Assembly: GCA_037044905.1 (NCBI GenBank)
Contig: JBAOKB010000154.1
Span: 62,001-126,000, forward strand
Origin: Hortaea werneckii
Lineage: Eukaryota > Ascomycota > Dothideomycetes > Mycosphaerellales > Teratosphaeriaceae
DNA: 64,000 bases
Direction: 5' to 3'
The notes below the pieces were generated by a model. The model was given only the letters and a program-made list of their open reading frames with translations, ran no database searches and was not told the DNA's origin. Below, in pieces: positions 22,447 through 34,653 of the stretch. Each line of letters opens with the position of its first letter. The first letter of the stretch is position 1. The position numbers and the translations under genes are program-made.

Positions 22447-23177
22447 GGCTAGTGAGGCCGGAGTACTCGGGGCGGATGTACAAGATCGAGTCCCTTCTAG
22501 ATAGCGCCGGACGCGCGATCAACGTCGCATTCAACAATGAGCGTCGTGCAGGTGTTTGCGAATCGACCGAGTGTGAAAGAGCTAACAATTCCGAGAAAAT
22601 GTTACAGATGCGGCTAAGTGGAAAGAAGGTACAAGATGCAGTGGAGATTGGTCAACCGCAATGATGTTGTCAGCCGCAGGCCCAGGTCCGTTTCATCGCC
22701 CAAGTAAACTTTATTTAGCCTCGATTGCTGGCGTCAGATCGGCGCCTTACGCTGGCGGGAGGAGTACTGTATCGCAAGGGCTGGTATGTCAGTTTCTATG
22801 CGGCCACGGACATGCCTTCTAGACGTTCGTCCCACGAGCACTGTCCGCTATCGCTGGTGCTAGCATTGGGCAAGACTAAGTGTAGGACGCAAGCTTTTCC
22901 GCAGTGACAACACTTACATTGGTGACCTTGCATTCAAAAGCTCAATTGCAAGCGTCTGAGTTCCGAACAAAAGGATTACAGTCTGTGTCGACTAGACTCG
23001 TGCCCGTACGCCCTGACTGGCTAGCTCCAGAAGAACATCGCCAACTAGGCACTTCAAGAGCTCCTGGTGCCAGGAGTCCATTTGCACAAGGTAGGTCTAC
23101 GTCTCAAAGTCGAGGACAACAAAGTAGGAAGAGAACCCCGTCTCACCATTCTGTTCGCTTGACGCCGCTCAGCTACA
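22447..23177. promoter_or_regulatory. Divergent promoter, RAD53 / HIS2
   Basis: A 731-bp region between opposing start codons. Frames crossing it are unrecognisable. No site is called. Confidence 0.45.
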
Positions 23178-24120
23178 ATGCCTTGGACACACCACTCGCA
23201 TTCGGGCCAGTTCTGCGGACACGCCGCCAGCAAACTGGAAGACATCGTCCTCACGGCGATGCAAAAGCGGATGACAGTGCTCTGCCTCACGGAACACATG
23301 ACACGCCACCGGCAAGACTTCTACCCCGAAGAAGAGGAAGCCCACGACGAAGCCAGCCTGGCCAAACTGTACGACGACTTCTACGTCGAAGCACGACGGC
23401 TGCAGAAGTTGTACGCGGGAAAGATCTCCATCTTCGTGGGGTTCGAAGGGGAATGGATCCGGCCGGAATCACTGCAACTAATTAAAAACTTACTTACCAA
23501 ATATCCAATCGACGTGTGGCTCGGCAGCGTGCACCATGTACACACCTACCCCATCGACTACGACCATGAGCTATACCACAAAGCGCGCGAAGCAGCCGGC
23601 GGGACCGACGAACGCATCTTCGAGGACTACTTCGACAGCCAGCTCTCCCTACTACAGGCCCTTCAACCCCCACTGATCGGACACTTCGATCTCATCCGCC
23701 TCAAGAGCGACGATCCGAACGCAGCTTCAAGACCTGGCCCGGTGTGTGGGAGAAGGCGCTGCGGAACTTAAGTACATCGCCGCATACGGCGGCGTGCTGG
23801 AGCTGAACAGTAGCAGTCTCCGGAAAGGGATGACGGAGATGTATCCGCAGGTTGAGATCTGCCAGGCGTTTCGGGATCTGGGCGGAAGGTTTACGCTGTC
23901 AGACGACAGCCATGGGGTGGCGCAGGTCGGGCTGAATTATGCGAAGACGTTGGCTTGTGTCGAGAAGGCTGGTATTACGCAGCTGGTCCGCCTGAGCTCC
24001 GCAGAGGGGCTGGAGAGTGATGAGGGACATGCCCCAGTAGTCGGCGTGCCACACATGCGGTGGACGTCAGTAGCAGTTGAGGAACTGCGACGGCATGAGT
24101 TCTGGCAAGCGACGGTATGA
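23178..24120 (+). CDS. HIS2: Histidinol-phosphatase, PHP family
   Basis: Hydrolyses L-histidinol phosphate in histidine synthesis. Start MPWTHHSHSGQFCGHA at 23178 carries the first PHP metal-binding motif (HSHSGQF). Others follow: CLTEHMTRHRQDFYPEE, IFVGFEGEWIRPES, VWLGSVHHVHTYPIDYD, LIGHFDLIRL and the C-terminal GGRFTLSDDSHGVAQVG. Two bases are missing: a G near 23724 (repaired: DPNAGFKTWPGVWEK) and an A in AA 23770-23771 (repaired: RNLKYIAAYGGVLELN). With both restored the protein is continuous, about 314 aa, normal for the fungal enzyme, and no intron is needed. Confidence 0.92.
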
Positions 24121-24800
24121 AGTAAGGAGATGGGACTATAGAGTTGAGGCTGTCTAATAGTAGGGATTCGCTTTTTAGCACCAGGACCTATTTTCGACCG
24201 GCATTGAGCATGTCAAAAGGTTGGCAGTTGACCAGTTTCCACTGTGTGTATGCCATACCTCAAGCACCCTTGCTGCTATCTGCTACCAGTGCACAAGTAG
24301 GCAATGTGGCCAATCACGTAGTATGCTCAGTATGGCAGGCAGGCAGATCTCGGTTCCTGTGGATTGGGAACAAAAGTGCGTTTACTCTGGTCTTGTTCGA
24401 CTACCGAACGTTGTTGCTGTAGCACCCCTGTACCTACCCAACATAACCGCATGAAGCCCATCGCATTTTCTTATTCCTACGGTCAAGCCTGTACCTGCTC
24501 CACAACGCCTCTCGCGATCGAGGTAGCCACACTTTGATGTTCCTGTGGCAAAGCTTGCACCTACTCTATGAAGGCCTTGTAGCTAGGGAAGTGCATCCAA
24601 GATGTCAACAATCACAAATGCTAAAGAGGGCTTTACCATTCCCACTATTGCTCCACCCTCATAAAAATCGAGCAGAATACATCGTTCAGCTGATACCAAT
24701 TCAAAACAGAGTATTCATTCACAAGACAACATCGACTTCGAAGAACAGCTCTGCCGTTCACCCCCAACCCAATCACGTCCAACCGCAACGCCTCTGAACC
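24121..24800. other. Intergenic, no gene recognised
   Basis: 680 bp between two + strand genes. Short frames only. The last 60 bases form an A/C-rich leader before ATG 24801. Confidence 0.5.
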
Positions 24801-25258
24801 ATGGCCAAAATCAAGCTCTCAGGCAGGGCCGTCTTTTACCTGGGGATCCTCACCATCATCCTCTATCTCTGCGATGCAATCGCTCTGACGCTCGCCTTCG
24901 GCTTCCCGGACTTCACCTGCGCACACGTGCCAGCGCTGGCCCTGTGGGCGGACAACTTCCTCTGGAGCTGCTTCTTGAACACAGGAGTCCACTCTCAAAC
25001 TGGATACTTGACAGCGACATTCGATACACGGAGCTTCCAGACCCCCTGCCCGAGAAGGAGCCGGAGAGCGACGAGGATAGCCTTCGGGAGCGAGCCGAAT
25101 TGGAGAGTGCCTTCGGTCGCTACGATCGCTATCTCCTCGCAACTTCTGTTTATCTAACCACATTCCTGCTCGGCTGGCATGTCTATAAAGCTACCGTGGG
25201 CATGGTGGTCGATTGCACGCAGTGGAAGGCCGCTGCCAGCGGGGATGGCCTTCAGTAG
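24801..25258 (+). CDS. Small integral membrane protein, unrecognised
   Basis: Start MAKIKLSGRAVFYLGILTII at 24801. Hydrophobic segment at residues 11-33 and a second near residues 118-138 (LLATSVYLTTFLLGWHVYKA). Between them lies a short extracellular or lumenal-type loop, then an acidic helix (PLPEKEPESDEDSLRERAEL). One C is missing in CC 24989-24990 (repaired: NTGVPLSNWILDSDIRY). Repaired length to the first stop is about 152 aa. The true 3' end is uncertain: one further one-base shift near 25239 would carry the frame to a GTGAGC donor at 25300 and an acceptor at 25357. I cannot assign a function. Confidence 0.55.
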
Positions 25259-27227
25259 AAGCACAATCCACAAGACGACGACGCCCAGCAGGTTCAATGG
25301 TGAGCTTCAAATGCGACCCGAAGAAGAAGTGACTTCAGCTGACTCATGAGACGACAGAAGTGGTGATGTTCGAAATACATGGGCCAGAAGGATGCGGCGG
25401 TGCTGCACGATGCCCCAGCTTTGCACACAGTCAAAACAGTCAACTCACCTCCAGAACCCGACACAACCTCGAAGCTATGAAGACCTGTCAAACTGTCGTA
25501 GCGTTCTGCAGCCAAGCAGTCAAACCGACCAGGACGCGTGGATCCCTGACCGCAAGATCCGGGCTCTGCACGCCGGACCCTGCACATCAGATGAAAGCCG
25601 GAGGGGGGAAATAGGGCGTCAAGCGCGGTAGATTCGGCAAGGCAGGTTTAATATTCGGCGTGTATTAATGACCGGCCGCCTTTGTGCAGCCTCCCCGTCC
25701 TGTATGTAGATGGATAAAAGCCAAAAGGCATGTTTCAGCTCTCACCGACACATTCCCCCTTCCACGTCCATGGTACCGAAGGGCATCATCATCCGGGATC
25801 GTGAAGGGTTCATGCCAGCACGTTAGGTTCCCAGTGCCGTCCGCCGGTCAGGCACGTTACTGTGCCCACGTTTGCCGCTGTTGCAGCCTCGCGACGGTGT
25901 GCGATATGCATGTAGTCATTTGCTGCATCTCACCGTTTGTTCGCCAAAGCCATCGCTCCACCCATATCCGATGTCTAGTCTGGGGGCGCCACGCATCACA
26001 TAGTTTGCGATCACTTCGTCTTAAACCCACCAATGACGAGGGGCAGGTGGGCAGAAATGGTTTGGGTCTCTGCTTGTCGCGGGTATGCAGAAAAGTGACA
26101 AGCTCGCGTGGGGAGAAGGGGGAGCGAGGAGCCAATGGAGCTCTAGTGAGAGCTGTACCTTGCTTTGGTCTGGAGGGCGGGGGGAACCAGTAGTCATGCC
26201 GAGTCAGCAAGGAGGATGCCAACCAGATACAGTCCGGACATCCCGGACTGCGGGATTTTCACGATTGTTTACATATGCAGAGACGTTGCGCTGGGCGCCT
26301 CGTCGCAGGCCACGTAGAAAAGCTGTACTGCTGAGATGACGGGAGCTTTGAAAGGTGGCATGCTGACTGCAGCCGACACCGTCCGCGCGCCATGTCGGCA
26401 TCGGTCTAGTCGGCGGAGCTGGGTCGGTAGGTGGGCTTCAGTGGGTTCCTGCATGATGGGTGCGCTTGCTGTCTAGTGCCAGGTACGCGCACAAGTGGGA
26501 AGGACTAAGATCGTCGGGCGACAGCTGTTCGCCATCCCGTGATTGTGCGACAAAGTACATCACCTCGCCAAGGCGACTCGGGCTGTAGCGGGTGAATCAA
26601 GTGCCATGATGGCAATACAGTAGTACTGTATGTACCTCCCTACATTGATAACGATTGTGCTAGCCGAGGTCGTGACAGGATCCAGGAAACCCCCAGCCGG
26701 GACTGGACGACCGTTCCAGCCTGTCGGCTCCAGTCCCATGCACATTGTGTGACAGCCTTACCAGGATTGCACCATGTGGTAGCTCTTACGCGACAGCTGC
26801 TAACTCCTACGGTGTGCATGTCCTGTACGACCGCGTCTCGACATGGAGAGACCTATGTACACATCCCCTAGCTCTGGCCTTGTATCACCGGGCTACCCAA
26901 CATTAGAGGTGACGCATATAGTCCGCTTGCAACTACTTCCGGGAGGGACTCCTACCGAACATCCCAAGGTTCTGCCGGGGGGGAAATAGTCCAGGCCTGA
27001 TCTTGATGATGATAGGCTTCGCCGAGTGCTGGATGTGGAGGCAGGCGACGGGTGGAAGTGGAACTGCGGCCGCCTGACTAATCAGAAACCCGTTGTTCGA
27101 GGCACTCGAACCTTCCAACTCCATTGCTTCCTCCACCTCTCAGTCTGCTCCGATACAGATCCCTTTTCAGCTTCCAGTGTTGTCCTTCCAATCTTCCACC
27201 TCCCCCTCACAATCGAAGCGTATCAAC
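25259..27227. other. Gene-poor stretch before FKBP12
   Basis: Nearly 2 kb. The first 370 bp may hold a 3' exon of the membrane-protein gene. The rest (25630-27227) has stop codons in all frames at short intervals, no recognisable domain, no tRNA-like fold I could find by eye and no repeat. The last 60 bp form the CT-rich leader of FKBP12. Confidence 0.5.
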
Positions 27228-27853
27228 ATGGGTGTTACGAAGCAGCTGATCTCGCCAGGCAATGGCACCGACAAGCCCAAGCAGGGCGACACCATCACCA
27301 TGGAGTACACCGGCACTCTCTATGACGCAAACGCTCCCGACAACAAGGGCAAGCAGTACGTGCATCTGTGCCTCGATTGTGAAGATCACAGCAGCTCACC
27401 TCTTCACCTCAGGTTCGATTCATCCGTCGGCCGTGGCGACTTCCAGACCAAGATTGGCGTCGGCCAGGTCATCAGAGGCAAGTTGTTCTGTCCCCTCCAG
27501 GACCCTCTCATATCAGGCTAACACCATCCACAGGCTGGGACGAGGGTGTCCTGTCCGCTGACGGCGGCATGACCCTGGGCGAGAAGTGCAGGCTCACCAT
27601 CACCGGGTAAGCCACATCACGCTCCCGAACCACATATGATCTTTACACAGCCAGACACTAACACGTTATGCAGCGACTACGCCTACGGTTCCAGGGGATT
27701 CCCAGGCCTCATCCCCCCGAACGCCACTCTTGTTTTGTAAGCCGCCCTCGTCTATTTTCCCTTTCTTAGATAGGCGTTAGTCCATCCGTCCGCTAACCTC
27801 TCTCCCCCAACAGCGACGTCCAGCTCAAGGGCATCAACAGCAAGATGATGTAA
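27228..27853 (+). CDS. FPR1: FKBP12-type peptidyl-prolyl isomerase
   Basis: Cytosolic prolyl isomerase, receptor for FK506 and rapamycin. Five exons: 27228-27355, 27413-27477, 27534-27606, 27674-27736, 27814-27853; 122 aa. Start MGVTKQLISPGNGTDKPKQG. Core motifs: VTMEY-like ITMEYTGTL, KQFDSSVGRGDFQTKIG, GQVIRGWDEGV, MTLGEKCRLTI, DYAYGSRGFPGLIPPNATL and FDVQLKGIN. Length is a little above the usual 108 because of a DANAPDNKGKQ insertion in the first loop. Intron 2 (27478-27533) uses a GC donor (GCAAGT), the only phase that rejoins GQVIRG to WDEG. No frame break. Confidence 0.95.
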
Positions 27854-28726
27854 AAAGGGTGGCGCCCTGCGATTCAGAATGACGGGTAACAAAAAAACGA
27901 GTTTCAGACGTTTCACGGAGTGGTAGCAATGATTTTACAGACTCCCGCCAAAAAGAAACATAAGAAAGAAAAAAAAGCCAAAATTGAAATCCACACTTTA
28001 CTTAGCACACAGTACGGCCTGCTGGCAAGAAGATCCTCTCTTTCTTTATTCCTTTATTCTTCTTCTTTGATTGTCTTTTACTCCCGTTCCACTCTCGTCA
28101 CCGTGAAATCGAAGTTCCCAGAAAAAGGCACGATTCGTCTCGCTCGCGCTTTACTCCACGCTTTCTAGGGAAGAGGGAGAGGGTTGCTGCGTTTCCCCCA
28201 AAAACTGCCTTCCGTCTTGCTCGTGCTGCATCCCATAAGCTATCCACAGAGATCCAAAAAAAAAAAAAAAAAAAAAAAAGGGTCTCTCAAATCCAACATC
28301 AGGGTTGAGAATTTTGACGCGCTGAGTAGCGTTTGGTTTTTATGCAGCATCCGTGGTGAACTCCAAAGAAACGTGAGGAAGGGGAGTCAGACGGCAGCGG
28401 AACGAGAAGAGTAACAGGATAGTAATTATTCATCTAGGTCTAACAGAAAAAGAAAGAAAAAAAAAAAAGCGAAGCGGCTAGGTACGCTACACAGGATATC
28501 AAAAAACCCCAATTCCTCCCAATCCTCAGGACAAAGATTACCACAGTCCCGCCATTTCATCTCCTGTCGCCATTCCAGCCACCAAGGACATCAACGTACC
28601 CGTAACTCCTCCCACTTCCTTTCATTGTGGTATAGTGGGGCAAATAAATCCGTGGCCAGTCGAGAAGCTGGAACCCCTTGTTCAAGGAAAGACAGCGTGC
28701 TAGGTTCGCGACGCGGAGGAGCGGGT
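27854..28726. other. Convergent 3' intergenic region, A-rich
   Basis: Between FKBP12 (+) and the debranching enzyme (-). It contains A24 (28256-28279) and several A8-A12 runs. No gene seen. Confidence 0.6.
28256..28279 (+). repeat. A24 homopolymer
   Basis: Twenty-four consecutive A in the FKBP12/GDB1 convergent intergenic region. Length is approximate. Confidence 0.9.
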
Positions 28727-31700
28727 TTAGTGCGAACCATCGAGGCTGTACTTGCTGGCGTCGTCGTAGAGGTCTATTATACACCCTGCGGACCAGGCTT
28801 GGGTGGGACACTGTGGCAAGTCAGCAAACAAAAGCTCCGAACGGACAAAACAAACAAAGTGGCAACTTACCGAATCATGACACATAGACCCATTCCGATT
28901 CGTCAACTCCGTCAGGCCCGCCCAGGGACTCTCCCGAATCATCTCCATACACCCATGCAAGCGCTGCGTGACCTGCTGAAAGGCCTCGACACGCTCCTCT
29001 TTCGTCTTGCGCCGCATGAGATCGAACTTGAGCATGGCGCGGAGGAAGAAGCCCGTGGGCCACAACCACTCCGGGCCGGAGTGGTAATTGCGGCCCTTGG
29101 CCGTCTGGAAGTTGTCGCTGTCGTCCCAGTTGAGGTAGTCCGGGTGGTACTCGAGATCGCCAGGGTCCAGCGTGGCCATACCAGTCGGACCGCGGAGGTA
29201 CTTGTCGACCATCTCGACGGCGCCGAGGGCGTGTGTGGGGTCGAAGAGGTCCGGGGATACCACCATTGCAATACAAAAGTTGGGCCGGAGTTGGTAGTCC
29301 CTGTACTCCTTGCGGCCGCGGTGCACGTCCTTGTAGATGCCCTTGCGGTTCACGATCTTGGGGTTGATGTCGTACTTGCCGTACTCAGCCGGGTCTGCGG
29401 GGACGTAGTAGTGCTTTTCGAAGTTGGCCTTGAGGAGGTCTCTCCAAGCGGAATAGGTGACCAGCTTGCCTTGGTTGGAGGTGACGCCGTCATACTTGAA
29501 GTGGCCCGAGGCTTTGAGGTCGGCGACCCACTTCAGAGCGCTGTACAGCAGACCCGTTATCTCTACTGGCGCGCCATCGCGGGAAGTACCCGGCTCGCCC
29601 TTGTTGCCAGCCTTGGTGGACTCGCCCATCTTGTCCATCCAGGTACCGCAGTTGTGCTCGTTGCCTCCGTAGATGATGCCGTTGTTCCAGTCAACCTCAA
29701 TGTCAATGTTGAAACCATCGTCCTTCATCTGCATGTCAAGGTCGGATCCAGCGTTGTACTCGCGGAAGTGCAGGCCACTAGCATGCCTTTGGAGGCATTC
29801 CTGTATCACATCTTCAACCGAGCTATCCTTGCTGTAGGCACGCTTGTCGTCCCAAGGGAACCAAGTATCATCATACGGCAGGAAGCGGCGCTTGACCCTC
29901 TCTTGAAGGATCTTCGAGCCGCCAGGGACCAGGTTGACATAGTCCTGGATGTTCTGAAGGAAGAACCATACGGAGTCGCGGCTGTTGTAGCGGGGCAGCT
30001 TGCTGGAGCCGAGAAGGTTGGGAATCATGCCGTGCTTGACCAAGCTGGCAAAGCACAGCAGGTGCTCCTTGGCGTCAGCAAAACGACCGGTACACAAAAG
30101 CAGGCCACGCATGGCAATCATGGTGTCGCGACCCCAGCAACGCGCCCAGTCCTGAGCAAAGTGAGGCAGACCAGCGGCCAAGGACGGAACCAACTTGTCC
30201 GGCCACAGTGAGGCGTTCTCCATGTAGCCTTGCATCTGTACCGAGACCATGGCCAGCTTCTTGAGGAAATGCTGGCCATGCTTGACGTTGTTGTTCATCT
30301 GCTCGATACCCCTGTCGAAAGCAGCCCTGTGTGCCGTGCTGATGATCATGGCAAAGTAACGTGGGATCAAGAAGTTTGGTAGTTTCCTGATAGCCTCGAA
30401 CCTCGTCCTCAGCCAATCGGCTGGACCGGTGAGGTTGTGGTAGATGTCGCGCTGAGCCATCTTGTCGAGACGGTTGACGATGTAGTCCATTGCCCACTGA
30501 CCATCGCGGAGATGATTGCAAATAGGGTGACCGAGGTCGTTCGTGAGGATGATATCCCGCAGCACGCTCCACCAGCCTTGAAGACCGCAGTATACCAAAG
30601 GTCCATAGTTCGGGATGGCATACGCCCCATCAGCGCCATGGCTGCTTGCCCGTTCTTCAGCATCAGCGCGGTACATGATGGCGTTCAGGTCTACAAGGTT
30701 GCAGTGCTTGAAAGCGTCCCTTGCACCGCTGGTGACAAACTTGTCGAGCCCTTCGCTGTGTTCGGCCTCCGGAATCCAAGTTTCGAACACGGCGATGGAG
30801 CCCGGCGGAAACTTATCCGGCACGGTCAGAACAGTATCCTGACCGCGGCTCTCAACCTTGACTCCCTTGAGATCGCGAGTGTGGGACGGAACGCCACGCA
30901 AAACTTTGTCGTTGATCGCTGCCTGCTGAGCTTCCTGGCTCTGGTCGACTTCCAGGTTCCATGCACCCAGCAGCTTCGCCTTGGTTCCTGCAAGTACCTG
31001 GCTTGGGAAACCAGCGTTGCCATTGCCGTAGCCAGGGTAGGCTGTGTGGGCGATCAAGTAGTAGCCCTTCCGGCTCTTTGGATGCATGCGGTGGACAGTG
31101 ATGTATTCGCCTTCATGGTGGACGAAAGACTCGTCATATCCATCCATGGCCATAATGGTATGGAGCTGGTTCATCACCCGCTTTACACCTCCAGTGCCTT
31201 CAGTTGGGCCGATGCGCATGCTCTCACCAGGCTTGAGGTTGGAGTACGGAGACGTGTACTGCCTCGTCTCGTGAACCAGTTCAATGATCCTGGGAAAGCA
31301 TTCGTCCATTCCGAAGACAGATCCAGCTGCCGAAGCGCACATCGCAGTAAGTGCACTGTTTGGCAGTGTATCACGTCCATCGCGGCGCTGAATAGGCGTC
31401 TCGTTGTCGTGAGTGCAATCCATAAGCAGTGCGTGAATCTTGGAAGGGATGATACGGTGGATGATGGTGCGGCCTTTGGGTGGCTCCCCATTGGTCTGCG
31501 CTTCCTTCTGTGCGCCCTCAGTTGGAGCGTGAGGGTGCGTGTCAAGGCCGGAAATGTCATCCCTCTCGAACGAGCCGATAGGTCGCCCGCAGTTGATATG
31601 CACCAGCCTGCTTGTCTCAGCCGTTGACCAGGTCTGCATCATCTCTCTGATGAGGCACGAAATGCCCAGACGTTGACAGTACAGGAAGTCCATTCTCTCA

Positions 31701-33528
31701 TCACCAGAAAAGAGCTCGGCAGCTACCATCAAGTTGGGCTGAACGCGGCGAGCAGTATCCAACATGTGCTCTGCGACATGCAACGGTGTGCTGTGGCAAT
31801 TGTCGATGCGGAAACCAACGAAGTGCCTGGCCATGAGTTGCACGTATTCCTCCATGAACTTCCACAAGAAAGGAGAGTCTTCAGGTCCAGAACCGAAGCG
31901 AAGCTTGACACAATCGCCCCAAACGATCAGCTCGCGACGCAGATAGACCTTGGACTTCGGACCGGCATTGTCCTTCATGACATCCGCTGCCCAGACCCAT
32001 CCATTGTTGGCAAGAGCCAAAGAGTTGGGGTCGTGCTGCTGCGTGGTCTCGTTGACAGGCAGACGAGTGAAGTAAGACTCGATGAGCGGGTACTCAAGGA
32101 GTGATCTTGCCGCCGTTGACTTGGGCCCGTGCTCCTCAAGGCGAACGTACTTTGTGCGGTTGAAGATCTGCTCCATGATGGCAGACACGTCGTTGTCGTA
32201 CTCACGGTAATTTTCCAGATTGAACTCGTTAAGGAAGCGGCGCATGGTTCCAAATGCGGTACGCTCGTCAGAGGAAGAGTTCATGCCTTTGTTGTAGCTG
32301 CCGAACAGTCTTTGCAACAGGAATGCTGCGCGGCGTGGTTGGATGTGACGGCGGAAGCGCTGGCCCATCCTGTCCTTGCCTGGGCATGCATGCTCGCGGA
32401 GCCAGTCGGCCTTCTGCTTCAGTGTCCAGCTCGTCACATCGCCATCCAGAGGCGCCTCGGTATCAACGTCATGTTCCATCCAAGCTCCGACTGCGTGTTG
32501 ACAGTCCTTCTCAACGTCGCAGATATAAAACTCCCAAAGCTTGATCGCTCCAATGACATGGACTTTGATGCCCTCCATGATCCGGAAGAAGCTCGCTTTC
32601 GCTCTTCAATTCTGTCGGCAAGCCCAAGTTCTTCAGATTTGCACTGTAGTTGAGGAGGGCGGAGTCAAGCTCGTATGCAGGCTGCAGATGCGGTGCTGTA
32701 TTGATATTATAGCCCGCTTCTGGATGGTGCTCGAGCCATTTGCTGTTGTTCGCGGTGTGGTTGAGGACGACGTCCGTCATGCCCAGCAGGCCGTACTGCT
32801 CCTCCATCTTCTTGACCATGTCCGCAACGTCCTTCTCGCCATTGGGAAAGACCTTCTTGTCAAACGTGTGCTGATCGTAGATCGAGTATGGCGAGTTCGA
32901 GTCACCACGGATCATGAGTGGCGTGAAATGGACCATGTTGTAACCGCGCTCGGAAATGCCATGGAAATGGCGATCCCAATCTTCTGGATATTTGCCCATG
33001 AACTTGGACAGCAGCGAGATAAGGCTGACAGCGTCCAGAGGTACACGCTGCTTTTGGACATGGAGTTTCGGAGCCACATCGATGTAATAGGTCTGGGTCC
33101 TGGTTGGTTTGGGCGTCTCAACTTTGCCGCTGGTGGTGAAGGGTGGCAGAGGTGTGTATGTGCAGTAGTAGCTGTAAGCGCCAGCGGTGTAAACAGGCAC
33201 ATCGATCAAGATGTTTCTGTTGAAGTTTGGCTCCAATCTGGAAAGAGCAGTCAGCTCCCGTCACGATTTCACAGCGCTTGCAATCTGCTTACTTGTACTC
33301 CTGGAATTTCTTCCTGTCAAACTGCTCACCCTTTGCCGGAATGTTCACCCAAAGGCTACCTTCTCTGCATATAGAGCTTGTGCCATGGATCTCAAATCGG
33401 ATGCTGTAGTGCGGGATGGAAGGCGGTGGGAGGTAGATGTACGCCGGGTCACCATGGATATTGGGACTTCCATCATCATGGAGAGGAAGCAAGTGAACGA
33501 CGTTGTCGTGGACTTGTTGGGGCGCCAT
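28727..33528 (-). CDS. GDB1: Glycogen debranching enzyme
   Basis: Bifunctional 4-alpha-glucanotransferase / amylo-alpha-1,6-glucosidase acting on glycogen. Start 33528 (MAPQQVHDNVVHLLPLHDDG). Intron 33238-33292 after FQEYK; second intron 28811-28870 near the 3' end between MCHDS and CPTQAWSAG. Transferase domain: GYNMVHFTPL, DVVLNHTANNSKWL, HFVGFRIDNCHSTP (catalytic Asp) and GDERMDFLYC. Glucosidase domain: ARCWGRDTMIAMRGLLL, DDTWFPWDDKRAYSKD, GGNEHNCGTWMDKMGES and YHSGPEWLWPTGFFLRAML. One extra base at CCGG (32582-32585) shifts the frame between SESELL and RIMEGIKVHVIGAIKLWEF. Repaired length about 1561 aa, right for the family. Long + strand frames opposite this gene are shadows of its codon bias. 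Confidence 0.95.
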
Positions 33529-34653
33529 CTTTGGTCAGAGCTTCACAAGAGCATCAGCATGGGCTATCTCCGTTGATTCATTGTACTCACTGCTTGAGGA
33601 TAGTGTGCCGCAAAGAGGGTCGTGTTGCGTTAACCAGGTGCTCTGCAAGCTACCACGGTGGAGCGCAGGGAGATGGATCTACAGGTACAGATCGGCCGTC
33701 TCGGATCGACAAGGCAACGATGGTGAAGGATGCAGGAGAAGAATACACGCTGCTGCCGTCCGGTAATGGCGGTAAGGGTATGCGGAGGAGGGTATTGATG
33801 TTGGTCGGGTGTGTAGATTGAGATCTAGGAAGCGAGCGAGTGGGATTGGGATTCGGCGTCTGTTTACCTGGGGTACCTGCAGCTTCCTCTGCGCGCAAGG
33901 CAAGAGGTGCTGTGATGGGAACTTGAAGTGGAGGAGCGAGAGGAAGAGAAGGCAGGCAGAAAGAGGAACAGCACAGCACAGCACAGCGCTACGGTAGGCG
34001 CTACGATGGATGTATCCAAGGCGCCACCCAACTTTTCTCTGCTAGGAACAGGTCATGATCTGCCGCAAGCGAGAGCGAGACGTGGATGCCCGCCCAGTGC
34101 CGCCTTCTTGGTTGAGCGATGCTAACGGCATCTGGCCATGCGGCTCTGCTCCAGCCTAACGCCATCTGGAGAACCCGCGGGGCCAATGGACCCGCCGACG
34201 TCAGTCTACAGTAGTATACTCGCCAGCAAATAATGGAAGCCCAAGTCTGGTACAGGACGGGAAGAAGCATTGTTCGCAGACCCGGAACTGGGTGTCGCAA
34301 TGGTCATTTTCGGCCTGAAGGTGGATGAAACATCTCGAGACACAAATGGCCATTGATGACATTTAGGTTGGCACAGTCGCAACTCACCACCCGCATTTTC
34401 ACATGTTGGAGACGGTGCACGGAGCACATTCCCCGATGCTCGATAAGATCGGCCCGATCGCTTACTCGGCCTTAACATGATGTTAATGCCGGCGCTCTTG
34501 ATCAATGCGCGCATGGTTGCCATTGAGCCCATTGCATCAAACGGGTTTTGAACTGATCTACGGTTGGAGCATTATCATAGTACACAGCTACAAGTTTGCT
34601 TGTAGTCTCCATGGGCTTCACCCGTAGAACATCGTTTCAAAACATGCCGTTGC
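33529..34653. other. Intergenic, GDB1 promoter
   Basis: 1.1 kb between two minus-strand genes. It contains a short (CACAG)n stretch at about 33966-33986. Otherwise only short unrecognised frames. Confidence 0.55.

Noticed and set aside
22904..23485. 193-codon + strand frame overlapping the HIS2 start
   Set aside because: It overlaps the well-supported histidinol-phosphatase in another frame and has a random composition.
28625..31627. Long + strand open frames (528 and 396 codons) opposite the glycogen debranching enzyme
   Set aside because: They are antisense shadows of a strongly codon-biased gene. Their translations show no domain, while the minus strand reads a complete, well-known enzyme.
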